A stretch of DNA of 64,000 nucleotides from Filosporella fistucella (lineage: Eukaryota; Ascomycota; Leotiomycetes; Helotiales): positions 3,968,001 to 4,032,000 of the forward strand of contig JAQJZZ010000008.1 in assembly GCA_030077755.1 (NCBI GenBank). Direction: 5' to 3'. Positions 24,701-37,038 of the stretch are shown piece after piece (the stretch's first letter is position 1; every line of letters starts with the position of its first letter). A program made the translations under genes and the position numbers. Below the pieces are notes generated by a model. It saw nothing but the letters and a program-made list of their open reading frames with translations, did no database searches and was not told the DNA's origin.

Positions 24701-26812
24701 CAGATCCAAAGCATCAACTGGATCGGCATCTTCTGCCAGAGGCAAAGCCAAAAGAGCGGCAGGCTCGTGCATGAAAGCACAGAAGGTTTTGAGAAGTGAA
24801 CTGAAGTGTGGCTGCAAAACACAGTCCAGACAGTACATTTGCGTTTGGCACCTGGCATCTGCATCTGCAATTCCAGTTTCTGACCCAAAGTTTGTGGGAC
24901 ACCTGGATTTGTTGTCGTTTTCCAACAATAGTGACGAACACCACTTGATCGTGAGGGACAGAGATACGACCTTGACCAGAAGAATCATTTCCTGGTACTG
25001 TGCCCTCATACAGTCATAGAAATTGACGCCTTGCAGTCTTGCTGAACCGTGAGGCTTGACACTGACTTCGGGGGATTTGTCCACTCCACCCAGCGATTGT
25101 CCTTGTCGTTGTCCCTCCCCGCCCAGCAGGAATAAATCGAGTAAATCACCACTCAGGATCCAGCATCATCCATCCACATTGCACCGAGGACCAAGGTCGA
25201 AAAGTGGGCATCATTTTCACTATCCTTGCACCTCCCCTCTAGGCCCCGCCCATAGTGTCCCAAGACCGAGACCTAACCCGGCCCACCTCCTCTGCCATTC
25301 CTGCCATCCCAGCATCCATAGCACACATTGCACAGCAAAGCACCGCACCCAAGCACTCCTGTCCCCAATAAACACTCCTCCTGCCAGGCTGCCACACACT
25401 TCGAGGATTTGGCTGCCCTCATTTTTCACTTCTTCTCGTACAACAACGATATATTTCATTGCCACTCTTCTTCCGTTGCTGCTAAGTTTGCCGCTATCCG
25501 TTTTATGGAAGTACCTCGATTTGGTCTGCACTAAGACAACAACAGTTAGAGTGTCTGGCCAGAGCAAGCATTGTGGACCCTTCTCTGTTTCTTTTTGCCC
25601 ATTACGCTGTTCTTGCATCAGCCATACGCCATTGCTCATACTAGGCCGAAACCGCCACAAGCTCTGAATAATTCCATCCTAAAAGCCCTCACGGCCCTCG
25701 ACGTTAAACTCTTCTTGGTTACGGATCTCTTCGTCTCGTCCAACACATTTTGACTTTGTGGATCGCATTTAGGACAGCCCAGAGGTGTTGATTTATCATT
25801 GTTGTGGTTGCAACATCATCACCTTCTGTGACGGATATAGCCTTTTTGTGGTTGTGAACGCAGGTATATTCGGTCATCTGTTAAGTCATCTAGGTTTTTG
25901 TTGGGGTTCGGATACGGTGACGACAGAGATTGTGCGACCAAATTATCATAATTTTGGACTTCGACTTCGGCCTCGAAAACGAGAAGTAAATCCCCAAAAA
26001 TTGACTTCGATATCATCGGCTGTGCGCACACTCCACCGCGTTGCACCACACTCCTCGACTTTATTACCTCACCTTTGCTCACCCACCCTAACTACTTCAC
26101 TTCTTCTCCTCACCTCACCTCACCTCATCCAGCCGCAAGCGCAAGCCTACATTTTACTGTTACACTTCTTCCCTGTAGCAGCAAAACCACGCCGGAACCT
26201 CACTATCTCACCCTCTTCCCCTCTTCGAATCTGGGTGCCGCAGACTAGATCCGACAATCCTTGCTCCTCTAAAATTCTCCATCTCGCGGTGGCTTCTGAG
26301 CATTCATCCGGTCGATACCAAATAGTGAAATTCGGTTTTAAGAACATCACTATTTAATCCACCCCATCTGCAAGCTCCGAGCTACGATCACCACAACGCA
26401 CGAGTGCCCAAGACACCGTCACCTTCTTGTCCGAATCCGCACAAGACTTGCATCGGCACGCAGTGAACTGCTTCCCAAGCGCAACGGTACCTGGAGACTG
26501 GACTACGTCTATTACAGTACTACTTGTTGACTACGTGGGCCGCTACCTCATCGGTCTTCTGCGTCGACGTCTTCACCCGCACACAACGCGAGAGACGCTG
26601 CGACTATTTCAGTCTAAAATCTGCCTCTCTCCCCTCACCCTACTCAACCTCCCCTGCTACTGCCTCTTTCTACTCTCCTGCTACGCTTCTTCGGTCCTCC
26701 CGCACATACACAGCAGTTGCGACCGTCAATTCTCCATCCCTTCGTCCCCCAACCTGCCGAGCTTGTTCTAGCGACAGTGTGCTCGCAGAGACAGACATCT
26801 TTGAGTTGTAGT
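15733..26812. other. 11-kb gene desert leading into the CON7 leader
   Basis: No exon chain or domain was recognised on either strand. Base composition stays ordinary rather than AT-rich, so it does not look like RIP-mutated repeat DNA, and I found no transposase, reverse transcriptase or long terminal repeat. Scattered ORFs of 100-200 codons (16,186-16,620 plus; 20,665-21,060 plus; 22,743-23,198 minus) lack recognisable features apart from one hydrophobic helix in the last. From about 24.8 kb onward the plus strand is rich in C/T with CTCAC repeats (about 26,105-26,130), typical of a long promoter or leader. The segment 25.8-26.8 kb is probably transcribed 5' UTR of CON7. Confidence 0.5.
21165..21308. 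repeat. 67-bp perfect tandem duplication
   Basis: The unit at 21,165-21,231 is repeated exactly at 21,232-21,298, and about 10 more bases of a third copy follow before the sequence diverges. The unit contains GAATTTGAATTCTAG and CCACAACGGATGAGGG. Copies look identical, so the duplication is recent. 67 is not a multiple of 3, and the repeat lies in non-coding DNA. Confidence 0.95.
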
Positions 26813-28778
26813 ATGTCCTTGGTCTCAAAACAGCATCCTTTCCCCAACTCATTACTTTCCAGCACTGAAGTTGACGACGGCGACGAGCGCAGCCATTCGA
26901 AGACCCTCAACCCCGATTCAACAGAAGCGACACTGACAACGCTTCTCGGGGCCTTCACAAACACTCAGCAGCACCAATCTATGGACAGAGGTGCCAACGA
27001 GTACTCGCAGTCAGGTTTGCACACACCATATCCACACGCGTTGAACGACGCTCAGTCTGAAGAAATATCCGCAGATCACGCGTCTGCTGCGCATTACACT
27101 CCTCAACAGGAAGTGCGATCGAACAATTACTCGACATCCGCGACTCCTACATCTGAGTACGGTGTTTACCCTGCTTCAGCGCGTTCAGGTTCATTTCCAG
27201 AACACATACAACGCCAGTATCATCCAGCCAGCAACCACAGTGGTAGCAGCGGAGGTATGGCTCAATCAACAAGTCCGTCAATGCCTTTGCAAGATGGTCG
27301 CCCAAACCATCACAACCCACAAATCAAGTCTGACCAGGATGTTCCTATAGATCCATCAATTGCTGCTTCCAGCCCAACCTACCCAGCGCACGGCGGACAA
27401 TACTCTCCCTATCCTCCTCAACAGGACATGCAACACGGCTATCCTTCTCACCCCGGCGGCGCCATGTACACGCAACCACGCCCCGACTGGGCTGGTTATG
27501 CCGGCCACCCTCAACAACACCCTATGCAAGGCGGGTATGCGGTCACTGGAGCTCAAACTCCAACCTCTGCTGCACCAGCAGGAGCACGTCCAGGTCAAGT
27601 AAGCAGAAACACATCTCCTTCGTCCAGGCGACCATCGTCAGCTCAGTATGCGCCAACTGTTGGGCAGCTTTCATCTCGTACATTTTCCTATCACGGCCGT
27701 ACACATGAGATGCTGTATCATGTACCCCCTCAATCCCAATCTGTAAGCTTTTGACACTCTGGATGAGTGCAAAGAAGTCTTTGTCATCACTCCAGAATCA
27801 AAAGTGTGTAAATCTATTGGAGGGCAGCTAATATCTAACAGCATCCTCTTTCGCAGGTTTATTCCTTTGTGCCCATTCCAGGTGCGCAACAACACAAGCG
27901 ACCCCGCCGACGTTACGAGGAAATTGAACGCATGTACAAATGTGGCTGGAATGGCTGCGAGAAGGCTTATGGCACTTTGAACCATCTCAACGCCCATGTC
28001 ACCATGCAATCGCATGGCGCAAAGCGCACTCCTGAAGGTAAGCACTCTTATTGATGTTTTCAAAACAATGTAAGGTTTTGTCGACTGTCAGCGACATAAT
28101 TGACGCAGCGCGTTGTGTGGCCGCGTGCCCCAATTATGGTAGTGTTTTCTCGGGTCTCTTGTTTTGTTTTACCCAAATGCGCTTGCCAATTGTCCGGTAT
28201 CCCTGGTCGAGTCTCGCGATACGCGGGATGATTTTCGATGGCGTCGAACTAGGACAAATTCGGACTGGGGATAACCTCATGCAATCGGGAGCTAGCATGG
28301 GTCTACCAAAGCTTCGGGAATTTCTTGTGTAACATGAGCCTCGCTAACATTTGTGTTTTTTGCAGAGTTCAAGGAAATCCGAAAGGAGTGGAAGGCTCGT
28401 AAGAAGGAGGAGGAGAACCAACGCAAAGCTGATGAAGAGCGTGCCAGAGCTGCCGCTGTCCCTGCTGATGGCCAAGCTGACAACGCGCCTGCTCCGGGAT
28501 ATCAACAAGCTGGTCGTGCCGTTCAACTCCCACCGATTGGTTACCAACCCGGTTCTCAAGTTCCTGGTCAATATCAACCTTCGTCCGGTGGTGTTCAACA
28601 ACTGCAGGAATACAGCAACAATCATCTACAGTATTCTGGCTATCCCGCTTCGCCTTATGGCGCACCTAACCAGATGTATAGCCAACGTCATTACACCCTC
28701 ATCTCCGTCCCCTTGTCAAACAGTGCTAACTTCCTAATAGATAACGGTGCCCCTCCCCAAAAATATGAGCATCATTAG
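26813..28778 (+). CDS. CON7: CON7-type C2H2 zinc-finger transcription factor
   Basis: Exons are 26813-27742 (or 26813-27598), 27857-28037 and 28366-28778, giving 507 residues in the long form. The N-terminal 300 residues are Gln/Ser/Pro/Tyr-rich. Exon 2 holds the family hallmark VPIPGAQQHKRPRRRYEEIE and a single zinc finger (C-x4-C-x12-H-x5-H, about residues 338-361), then a basic EFKEIRKEWKARKKEEEN helix and a Gln/Pro/Tyr-rich tail ending QKYEHH. In Magnaporthe Con7p is a nuclear regulator of conidium shape and infection-related morphogenesis. The start was set at MSLVSKQHPF because the family begins there. The open frame runs further upstream to 26,717. Two donors with the same hexamer GTAAGC (27,599 and 27,743) share the acceptor at 27,856. 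A 54-nt frame-neutral stretch at 28,692-28,740 (GTCATT to AATAG, GCTAAC branch) may also be an intron. Intron 2 is long (328 nt). Confidence 0.95.
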
Positions 28779-31700
28779 ACCTTGCGAAATGTTGATCGGC
28801 AACCTTTGCATCTAGATTCTTGGGTCAATCCCGAGTCTGGTGAGAGATACATGTTGCTGCCTCGTATTATGTTCAGAATCGCACAATTGTATCATATGGG
28901 TTGCAGACTGCTTTTGAATTCGGTGTCTTAATCACACGAAATTTCCTCCGTTCTTAGACGTCCCTCGATCCGACTCGGCAACGAAAAATGATTTGCATGG
29001 CTTGATGAAACTTTCCGCGTTCTCTCTCTTAGGTCAATGGTCAATGGGAGGTGGTTGGTTGCATTTTGTGGCTCTTCTGTGGCGTCGATCGGACTTTGGT
29101 TTTTCTTCATGGTAGACGAGCTGGGGGGTTGATGTTGCTTGGAAGAAGTTGCATTTTCTCGAAGCTGACAAGCTTTGCGGAATAGACCAGCTGCATCAGG
29201 CATTTTGGCAACCGGGTTCTTTACAGATCAGTGGTGTTTTTATTTTCCTTTCGATTGCAAAATTCATCTGGCTGCATACACGGGGGTCACATACTCATGG
29301 AGAGGAGTGGATTGGTTGTGTTACTCGCAACATTATTGGCTTTGCTTACATTAGGTGGCTAGTGTAATCAGAATAGCAGAAGATTTGAATTTATTGTTTC
29401 GCGAGGCAATTACGTGGATTTTTCTAAAGCATGGCGTGAAGTTGAATATACCCAGTATTGTTCAAGGCAAAGATTCTACCTATCGCCCTCATTTGGTCAC
29501 AACAAAATGATGGCCTAGATCGGCAGGCTTGACCCTGACCAATGCATTCCCTATCTGCCGTTATGCTTTCCCCTCCATCATCTTAAACTGGCGTGTAATC
29601 CAGCTCGAAACCGGTCTCGGACGCTTTTTCCAGACGGCGGCTCTCGCGAAGAGATAGTGGTGTTACTTAGTTCATCCGTAGTCAGAAAGGCTATTTTCGT
29701 TCGTGTCTTTCTTTCTTTAGTAGGGTGCTGAACTGTTGACTCAGTAGTAGTCGGAACTATTGCTGCGTAGGGTGAGTTGACTTGGGCCGGGGATTAGTCT
29801 GCGAATGATGGGGCTAGGTTTAGGTGGGTTGTTGGTGAAATTGGGGCGGGCCGTTCCTTCGGGCTGGGTTTTGATGATTGGGGTTTGGGATGGGGGTGAG
29901 AATGAATGAGACATTTAGATCAAGTTGGAGGTGTTTGTTCGGGGTTGGGGGTAGGGTGATAATGTCAATTGAGCATCTTGGATACGTTTGGGATAGTAAG
30001 GATGTCCAGGTGGTTTTAGTGGGAGCTCAGCGGGCACGTTTGTCTAAGCAGGTACTGGATATCTTCAGATCTTCCGTGAGAATCATCATATAATCTCAAT
30101 CTTACTGCCCGTGATTTCAAATCTCTCTTTGACTGAAAATCTCGACCCATCTGCTCGTGTTTGGTCCCTCTTTATTCGTAGATGTCGTAGAAGCGAAACT
30201 TCAACTTTTATACTTTGGTTGTTTTGTCACAGAGCATTATCTTAGTTGATGACGGGGTGTACCATTGTGTGACTGTATCTGCACCGACGGATTTTCCTTC
30301 TTTACTGCTCATTGCTGGACACTGCTAGGACAGCTCCAGGTGGCTATGTGAAAGTACATCTCTTGAAATTTGGTGTCTGTCGTGTTCATTAAAGTACTAT
30401 CGAAAAAGTCCAGGTCACAAATGTTTCTGCATTTCAGCTTTGTCGACTGAGTTCAGTGAAGAACTCAACTTTACATTAACCAGTCACTAGATTTGTTTCT
30501 ACTGCAAACAAAAAGATGAAGGAGTCCTATATCTCATAAAAGCAATGCTCGAAGCTGGTGAGATTGGATATGTATTTTAGGTATGCTAAGATGCGTATTG
30601 ATACTCTTTATCACTTGAACGAGAGGATGTTTTTGATGTAGGATGAAAGATTGGTCTTTGCTACGAGTTGATTCGCAATCCAGAGCTTTTGCCAGAAATC
30701 CTATTGATCAGGCGCTGTGTACGCTTCAGAAAACTCAAAATCCACCCACATTGGCGATTCTCAGAAAGAGCCCATCCCAGATCGACTCCACCTGTTTTTA
30801 TAGACAAGCATATCTTACTTACTGTGAACGTATCAGGAACTCGAAGTGATAAGAAACGTATTGATGAAGTCTAGATATGTCTTTCACTTCCTACATTTCG
30901 AAGCTATCAAGGCAGTTATACATCCTGGTAGGAATGACTGTTCTCTCACTTCTTTGAATATGAATAGGAGGTCGGTTTGAAATTTTGCAATATATGGAAA
31001 GCAAGAGCGGTCACAAGGTTCATGACACAGATGAATCGCTTCAATGATATTGGGTGTATTCGAAGATATAAGCCACTTCAAATGTTTTGTTACCTGTCAC
31101 AACATAAACGTAGAGCCAGAACTTTCGTAAGTTTCGCTTGGAGATAGATTATTATGATAATATGCACCACAAGTCACACACTTGAGGCCCCCAGAAATTG
31201 TCCAAAAATAAGGATGAAAATGGCAAAACTCCAGCCCCTCCTCCGAACAGGGAGGCCTCAGAAACCCTCCGGTGAGGATTTTGAAGCCGAATGATTTTAT
31301 TTTTACGTTGGCTTCATCGTTTTGTCAACAGACCACTACACCACATTCCCATGTGCGGCGATCCTTATGGCCTGGTTACTGGTAAATTATTCAAGTGCTT
31401 ATATATGAAAGGGGGACGAGAATCAATTGATGACTGTTTTTAATGTTAGTATAATATCTCGTTTATTCATAGGCATTTCTTCTGGCAGCTTTCTGACCTC
31501 GTACACTACTACGCCACCTTGTACCACCGGCCCTCAAAGACTCAGCTCTGCTGAGTTTGCTCAATGGTGGTATGCGGATGGGACAAATGGTAAAACATGT
31601 GGAAGTCCGGTGGTATGTCAATTCGTCGTCCATCTGGATTCCTACCAAAAACTGGACCTAGCGTGTGGAGAAAGTGTATCACTGACCAAATTTTTTCATC

Positions 31701-32052
31701 CCAAGATTTTTTTTGGCTTTAATTTCGTTTAGTGAATCTACTTGAGGCATTTTTTTTCTGAATAACATTTTTGGATCTATATATCCGCTCCACTCTGGCA
31801 TGTCTCATGGTAAGCTGCAGTTTTCTTTGTTCTCTTGCCACCACATATGCCATAATTTCATCGCGCCGATCAAGGCGTCTCCAATGGCAATCATCTCTGA
31901 GCGAACTGTCCATTGGCCTCAAACCTGGCGTTTCCTTGTAGTCCAAAGGACTTCGTGGTTGCTTTGTGAAGCCGAAGGTGTCCGGAAGGTGCTCCATTCT
32001 CAGATGGCAGTAACATTTTATGAAATGTTCGTTCGAATCCCCATTGAGTTCT
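28779..32052. other. Gene-poor intergenic region
   Basis: No recognisable coding exons were found. The first few hundred bases are the CON7 3' UTR. Between about 29,760 and 30,000 the strand is very G/T-rich (GGGGTTTGGGATGGGGG-like). Short frames such as 31,427-31,732 on the plus strand show no domain. No tRNA or other RNA gene was found on scanning for B-box-like motifs. Confidence 0.45.
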
Positions 32053-32881
32053 TCACCCCAGATTGCCAGTGTCCTGAACTTCAAGCATGAAGCCAGGACT
32101 CCAGTATTCGGTTTCATCACACTGCTTGTCTACCCACAACATTCCTTCAGACACCAAATCTTCAATAGCAGTCTTTGCTCTTGCTCGAGGCCATTGTAAA
32201 TTCAACATCAGCATCGAGACACTAACATATCCCAGCAGCTGGGCAGCTTCCAACACAGCACTCTGGTCAGTGTTGAGTTCTTTCGGCACAGACCGTATGT
32301 ATGTTTTGTGGCCAACAGTGAGAGTTGAGTATGATGACCCAAGAGGTTTGAGAGTGGTAACAGCACGGAGAATATCATCACTATAAGCATTAGCATTTGC
32401 TACAAGGAAGATTTGAAGCCACAAACTCTGTGATTTCAGCACCCCCCTCCATCCTTGTGCTCATAATCCTGTCTCTTACTTCTTTCACTCCAATAAGCCC
32501 TCCATTCTCTTCTCTCGTAGCCCCACAAACTTCGACCACCCTCACAGCAAGCTCAAAATAGAAATCATTTACGCTGCCTCCAAGCAACTGTGCCCAGAAA
32601 CTACCACCTCCATCTTTGCCTGCAGCTCCACTGCTACTGGCAAGAGGATCTACCCCGATAGCTGCACACATTCGTGCAAACTCGGCACGGAAACTTGGAT
32701 TTGAACGTATATCTTTTGCATGTGTTTGAGCGAATTGCTGAAGCAAAGATTTGAAGACAGAAAGTTGTGTCGCTATGGAGGTCGAGTGAGAACTCCGCAG
32801 TGTATTCCCATGAGAGGCATATTGTGCAGATGTGATCCGAGAGCGATCGAAGGCCGCAAGACCTACCCCTTTACGAGACAT
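32053..32881 (-). CDS. SNF8: ESCRT-II subunit Vps22/Snf8
   Basis: Two exons on the minus strand (32427-32881 and 32053-32380) encode 260 residues, close to the usual 230-260. The start MSRKGVGLAAFDRS is the family's conserved N-terminus. A longer frame upstream, to 33,052, is not coding. The intron (46 nt) runs from GTTTGT to TATAG with a TGCTAATGC branch and restores GGAEIT-DDDILRAV, a conserved junction. The protein folds as an N-terminal helical hairpin plus two winged-helix domains. The second contains AVLEAAQLLGYVSVSML and ends near WVDKQCDETEYWSPGF. With Vps25 and Vps36 it forms ESCRT-II on endosomes, sorting ubiquitinated membrane proteins into multivesicular bodies. It is divergently transcribed from RPS16 only 214 bp away. 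Confidence 0.96.
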
Positions 32882-33095
32882 TCTGTAAACCGAATGGATG
32901 AAGTTGGTAGGAAATTGATATCGGAGTGCACGTGAGTAGCGATAACAGATAAGGTCTGGGTTTTCTGGTCCGAGCTCCCCGCTAACCTTAAATCCCCTAG
33001 TGTTCAACACAATGAATTTTTGAAAATCGCAAGCGACCGCGAGGAAATCCAAGACGAGACGACGATTCTAACTTTCCTTCAACAATACAGCAACC
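32882..33095. promoter_or_regulatory. Shared bidirectional promoter between SNF8 and RPS16
   Basis: Only 214 bp separate the start codons of SNF8 (minus) and RPS16 (plus), so both 5' UTRs and core promoters must fit in it. The RPS16-proximal side has a pyrimidine-rich patch (CTAACTTTCCTTCAAC) just before the ATG, as in many fungal ribosomal-protein genes. Confidence 0.7.
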
Positions 33096-33698
33096 ATGGC
33101 CTCCACCACCCAGAGCGTACAATGCTTCGGCAAGAAGAAGACAGGTGAGGAAGTAACATGATTCAACATGCACGGAAATGCTGACAAAATTGCGAATAGC
33201 TACCGCCGTCGCACACTGCAAGGTACGAAGAGAAATCACAAGTCGAAATGCGCCAGATGAGAACACTGACAGGAAGGAAACAGGCTGGTAAAGGACTCGT
33301 CAAGGTCAATGGAAAGCCCCTGAACCTCGTTCAACCAGAGATCTTGAGATTCAAGGTCTACGAACCTCTCTTGATTGTTGGCCTCGACAAGTTCGCCAAC
33401 GTCGATATCCGCGTCCGAGTTACAGGTGGTGGACATACATCGCAGGTCTACGCCATCCGTCAAGCCATCTCCAAGTCAATCGTAGCATACTACCAAAAGT
33501 TCGTCGATGAGCACTCCAAGAACCAACTGAAGCAAGCCCTTGTCCAATACGACCGAACACTGTTGGTTGCCGATAACAGACGCTGCGAGCCAAAGAAGTT
33601 TGGAGGTGGGTTACGCTGGTCACAAGCATTGGAGGTTCTGGCTAATTTTCGTGACAGGTCCCGGAGCAAGAGCCAGATACCAAAAGTCTTACCGTTAA
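33096..33698 (+). CDS. RPS16: 40S ribosomal protein S16 (uS9)
   Basis: Four exons (33096-33144, 33200-33222, 33284-33605, 33658-33698) give 144 residues, the normal length. Exon 2 is a 23-nt microexon coding TAVAHCK. The protein starts [16 protein letters not shown] and continues [23 protein letters not shown] and [17 protein letters not shown]. It ends [13 protein letters not shown], the uS9 C-terminal tail whose last Arg reaches the P-site tRNA. It is part of the small-subunit head and binds the 18S rRNA 3' domain. Introns are short (52-61 nt), with 5' splice sites GTGAGG, GTACGA and GTGGGT. Clustering of introns near the 5' end and the short promoter shared with SNF8 are typical of fungal ribosomal-protein genes. 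Confidence 0.98.
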
Positions 33699-34081
33699 AG
33701 GATTGGGATGTTTGGGGGAGTGGATCTGGGAGAACGGTTTCTACTGCATTTGCAAGGGATGGGATATGCTTTTGCTGGTGTAGGTTTTTAAGCAGACAAA
33801 TGCAAGAATATTCTGGCATGTGGAAAGAGAAAAGCAGAATCATAAAGTCAAAAACGTGCACGGATCTGGTTTTTGTGTGATTACAACAATTTGAATTGCT
33901 CGTCAGCACAGTTTTATCTGAAATTCTTAAGTCCTCCAATGAGGGAGAATGCAAATATTAATTGAAGAGCAAGCAAGATAGAATAGCCAAAGACCTCGCT
34001 ATGAAATACAGCCCCGGAACGACAACCACAACGCCTTGCTCCACTCATCCACCGCTCCGTCCTTCTCATCTACTCGTATTG
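33699..34081. other. Convergent intergenic spacer, RPS16 and TYR1 3' ends
   Basis: Two genes converge here and the sequence should be 3' UTR from both sides. No other feature is seen. Confidence 0.5.
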
Positions 34082-35849
34082 CTACTTCTGTGTATTCTCT
34101 AGAATCGTCTTCATCATCTCATTTCCAACTTTCGTAGCATCCGCAAATCGTGGCTTGAAGAACTGCTGTGTGCTCACAAACCGGTCCTTGTAACCTTCGA
34201 AATCACCGAAGGTAACACAATCCGACCATCCCCGTGCAGCGAATGTAAATTCTAGATCGTCAGATCTGAAAGTGTTGTCTTCAATAGCGATGCGAATCAC
34301 ATCATCTAACAGAGCTGGCTTGCGGAACAAGTACTCGGTGACACCAAGCCAGAGTCTGAATAAAGGAGTAGAGCAGATCATATGCTCATAAGGCACGATA
34401 CCGAGCTGAGACCAGCAATCAACCATGGCCAATAGACTGAGATGGTTGTTTGGCAACGGAGTCTCAGGCTTCTTGCCCAAAGAAAATCGATCAAGTACTT
34501 CATCCTTAAGAAGGAGGTCCTCATCCCAGTTCTGCCCACCAAATACTGCTGCGCCTGCCTTTTTGATTCTCTGCTCAAATTCCTCTCTATGACCACCAAG
34601 CATCAACTTGAATAAGTCTGTAACAGACTGCGCATACTGTCTTATTTGCTCTTTTGCATAAGGGTTCAAAATAGCCAAGCCTGCATAGACATGCCATTTC
34701 TGGGAGTATATCCGCAGTGTCAGATTAATCTTGACGTTCTCGATTCCACCTACATATCGAGCAATCTCCCAAGGAAATTGTGCATTTGCATGCCATGCCT
34801 TACCCATGCTGAGAAATGCTGCATGGGTAACAGCCTGGGTATCAGCTGTGATACGGTCGTGCTTTGCTGCAGAGAGGTAGACATGTTGCGAGCCCAGACA
34901 GGACAGGACTTTCTCGACCTTGTCAAAATTTTCCTGGGAAGCTCGATGCTTGATCAAGACCTGGTAGTGGTAAGCAAATTGTGTTGGGTTGAAGATCACA
35001 GCTCTCACCAAAGGCTGTCCTTTAGGATCGACATTCGGACCATGAAGAGAGTGACAGCAAACGATGTCAACGTCTGCTGGCAAATGCTTCTCGAATGCTG
35101 CAATCTCAGGAGCCTTGCAAGAAGTTTGTCCGCCTACAATTGCACCCTGCTTGGTGGCTGTGACATGATTAGTAGAGGACCGCACCTTGAAGTCCATGTA
35201 CACATACATGGTCCATACAATTCAGTAACCTTGTCAATAGAAGCGGCTTCAACGTTGTAGATAATGTAATCGCTTGCTCTGGATACGAGATGGCCATTAG
35301 GAAATATTTTTATTCGCGTCTACGTACGTCTCAGCACTTGTTGAGGGATAAGCTATGTACTGGTCTTTACTTTATCTGCAAATTCCTGTCGCAGCCCCTC
35401 ATATTTCTCCTCACGATCGCAGGCATTGACTCTGTACCACCATATCAGTTACTGTTGTTTATATGTGTGCGTGCCCTGAAGAAAACTCTGTTAGCTGGCT
35501 GCGTCCAAAGTGATCCAGTAGTAATTGAAGTGTCAAGGTTATTTGATTTCAGACAATAAAAATAAGGTAGCTGGGGTTTTTCATCAGAGAAAGTCAACCG
35601 CCGGACCTGGTACCAGAATGGCATTCAGACCAGCTGAAGACAATACTCGAGCCAAATGCACTCTTGTCATCATTTGGAGGGAGTGAGAAGGAATAAGGAC
35701 GAGGAGTATTTACCATAATATTATTGGCTCAGCGACGAGGAGTCATACCTCCATCCTGCTTCACTGAGCCTGCGCGCATACATCTTTCCCATGTCTCCAA
35801 GGCCAATGACACCAATGACGAAGTCACTGGAGCTGTCAAAGGTGTCCAT
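34082..35849 (-). CDS. TYR1: Prephenate dehydrogenase (NADP+), tyrosine biosynthesis
   Basis: Exons on the minus strand are 35749-35849, 35371-35431, 35208-35319, 35009-35157 and 34082-34960, giving 433 residues with all phases closing. The N-terminus has the dinucleotide-binding motif GVIGLGDMGKMYARRL. NACDREEKYEGL, NGHLVSRASDYIIYNVE, GAIVGGQTSCKAPE and VDIVCCHSLHGPNVDPKGQP follow, then the helical dimerisation domain (HAAFLSMGKAWH, NNHLSLLAMVDCW). The enzyme turns prephenate into 4-hydroxyphenylpyruvate with CO2 release in the cytosol. The start at MDTFDSSSDF matches the family pattern. An in-frame ATG nine codons upstream (35,876) is the alternative. Intron 1 is unusually long (317 nt). 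The last intron (34961-35008, 48 nt) is frame-neutral and stop-free, so gene callers may miss it. A large exon 5 carries the C-terminal two thirds. Confidence 0.95.
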
Positions 35850-36339
35850 ATTTGCTGCCAATTTGTTTGAAGGCATTGCTGCGATCGCCAAGAACCTGTG
35901 CAAATATGCTATGGCACATTCATAGCCCAAGACCAGCCTGCTGGCAAGTGTTACCTTGGCACAAGCAGTAGTACTGGTGCGTTGTGTCAATTTGGAATGT
36001 GAGATCTGAAAACAACAGGCAAAGTTCTAATGCGAGTGTCTGGCGGCTGGTAGGAGAGTGCAACAATCAATCCAGTCGCTGATGCCTCTAGAAAAGAATT
36101 GGCGGGCTGTGAAGGTCGAATAAAAGAAAGAGAAAAATGTTTTGTTAAACACGAAGAAGTTTCGAAGGAAAAATTCCAGCTATGAAGTTCTCGTGAGAAC
36201 CGTGCTAGTGTGAATAAGGCATAGACGACCCACCCTCGCTAATCATCCCTGCCAGTCCACAACCACCAGAATTTCCAAATTGCTTCACGAACTTTTCGGT
36301 CTGAGAGATACCAAGTCAAATCCACACACGACAAAAATC
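35850..36339. other. Divergent intergenic region between TYR1 and RPS14
   Basis: This holds the promoters of both genes. Near RPS14 the sequence has C-rich, CAACCACCAG-like stretches. No recognisable RNA or ORF was found. Confidence 0.5.

Positions 36340-37038
<699 letters not shown>

Noticed and set aside
25056..25667. 203-codon ORF as a gene
   Set aside because: Composition is low-complexity Pro/Ser/His-rich, produced by a C-rich leader region; no domain or exon chain.
15733..26812. RIP-mutated transposon region
   Set aside because: Not AT-rich, and no LTR, reverse transcriptase or transposase fragment was seen.
32033..32050. tRNA B-box-like GTTCGAATCC
   Set aside because: No T-arm pairing and no A box upstream; single motif by chance.
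32882..33052. Upstream extension of the SNF8 frame to 33,052
   Set aside because: Snf8 proteins start at MSRKG/MRRG; the extra residues lie in the shared promoter.
35432..35748. C/D box snoRNA in the TYR1 intron
   Set aside because: TGATGA and CTGA motifs occur, but spacing is poor and no terminal stem flanks them.
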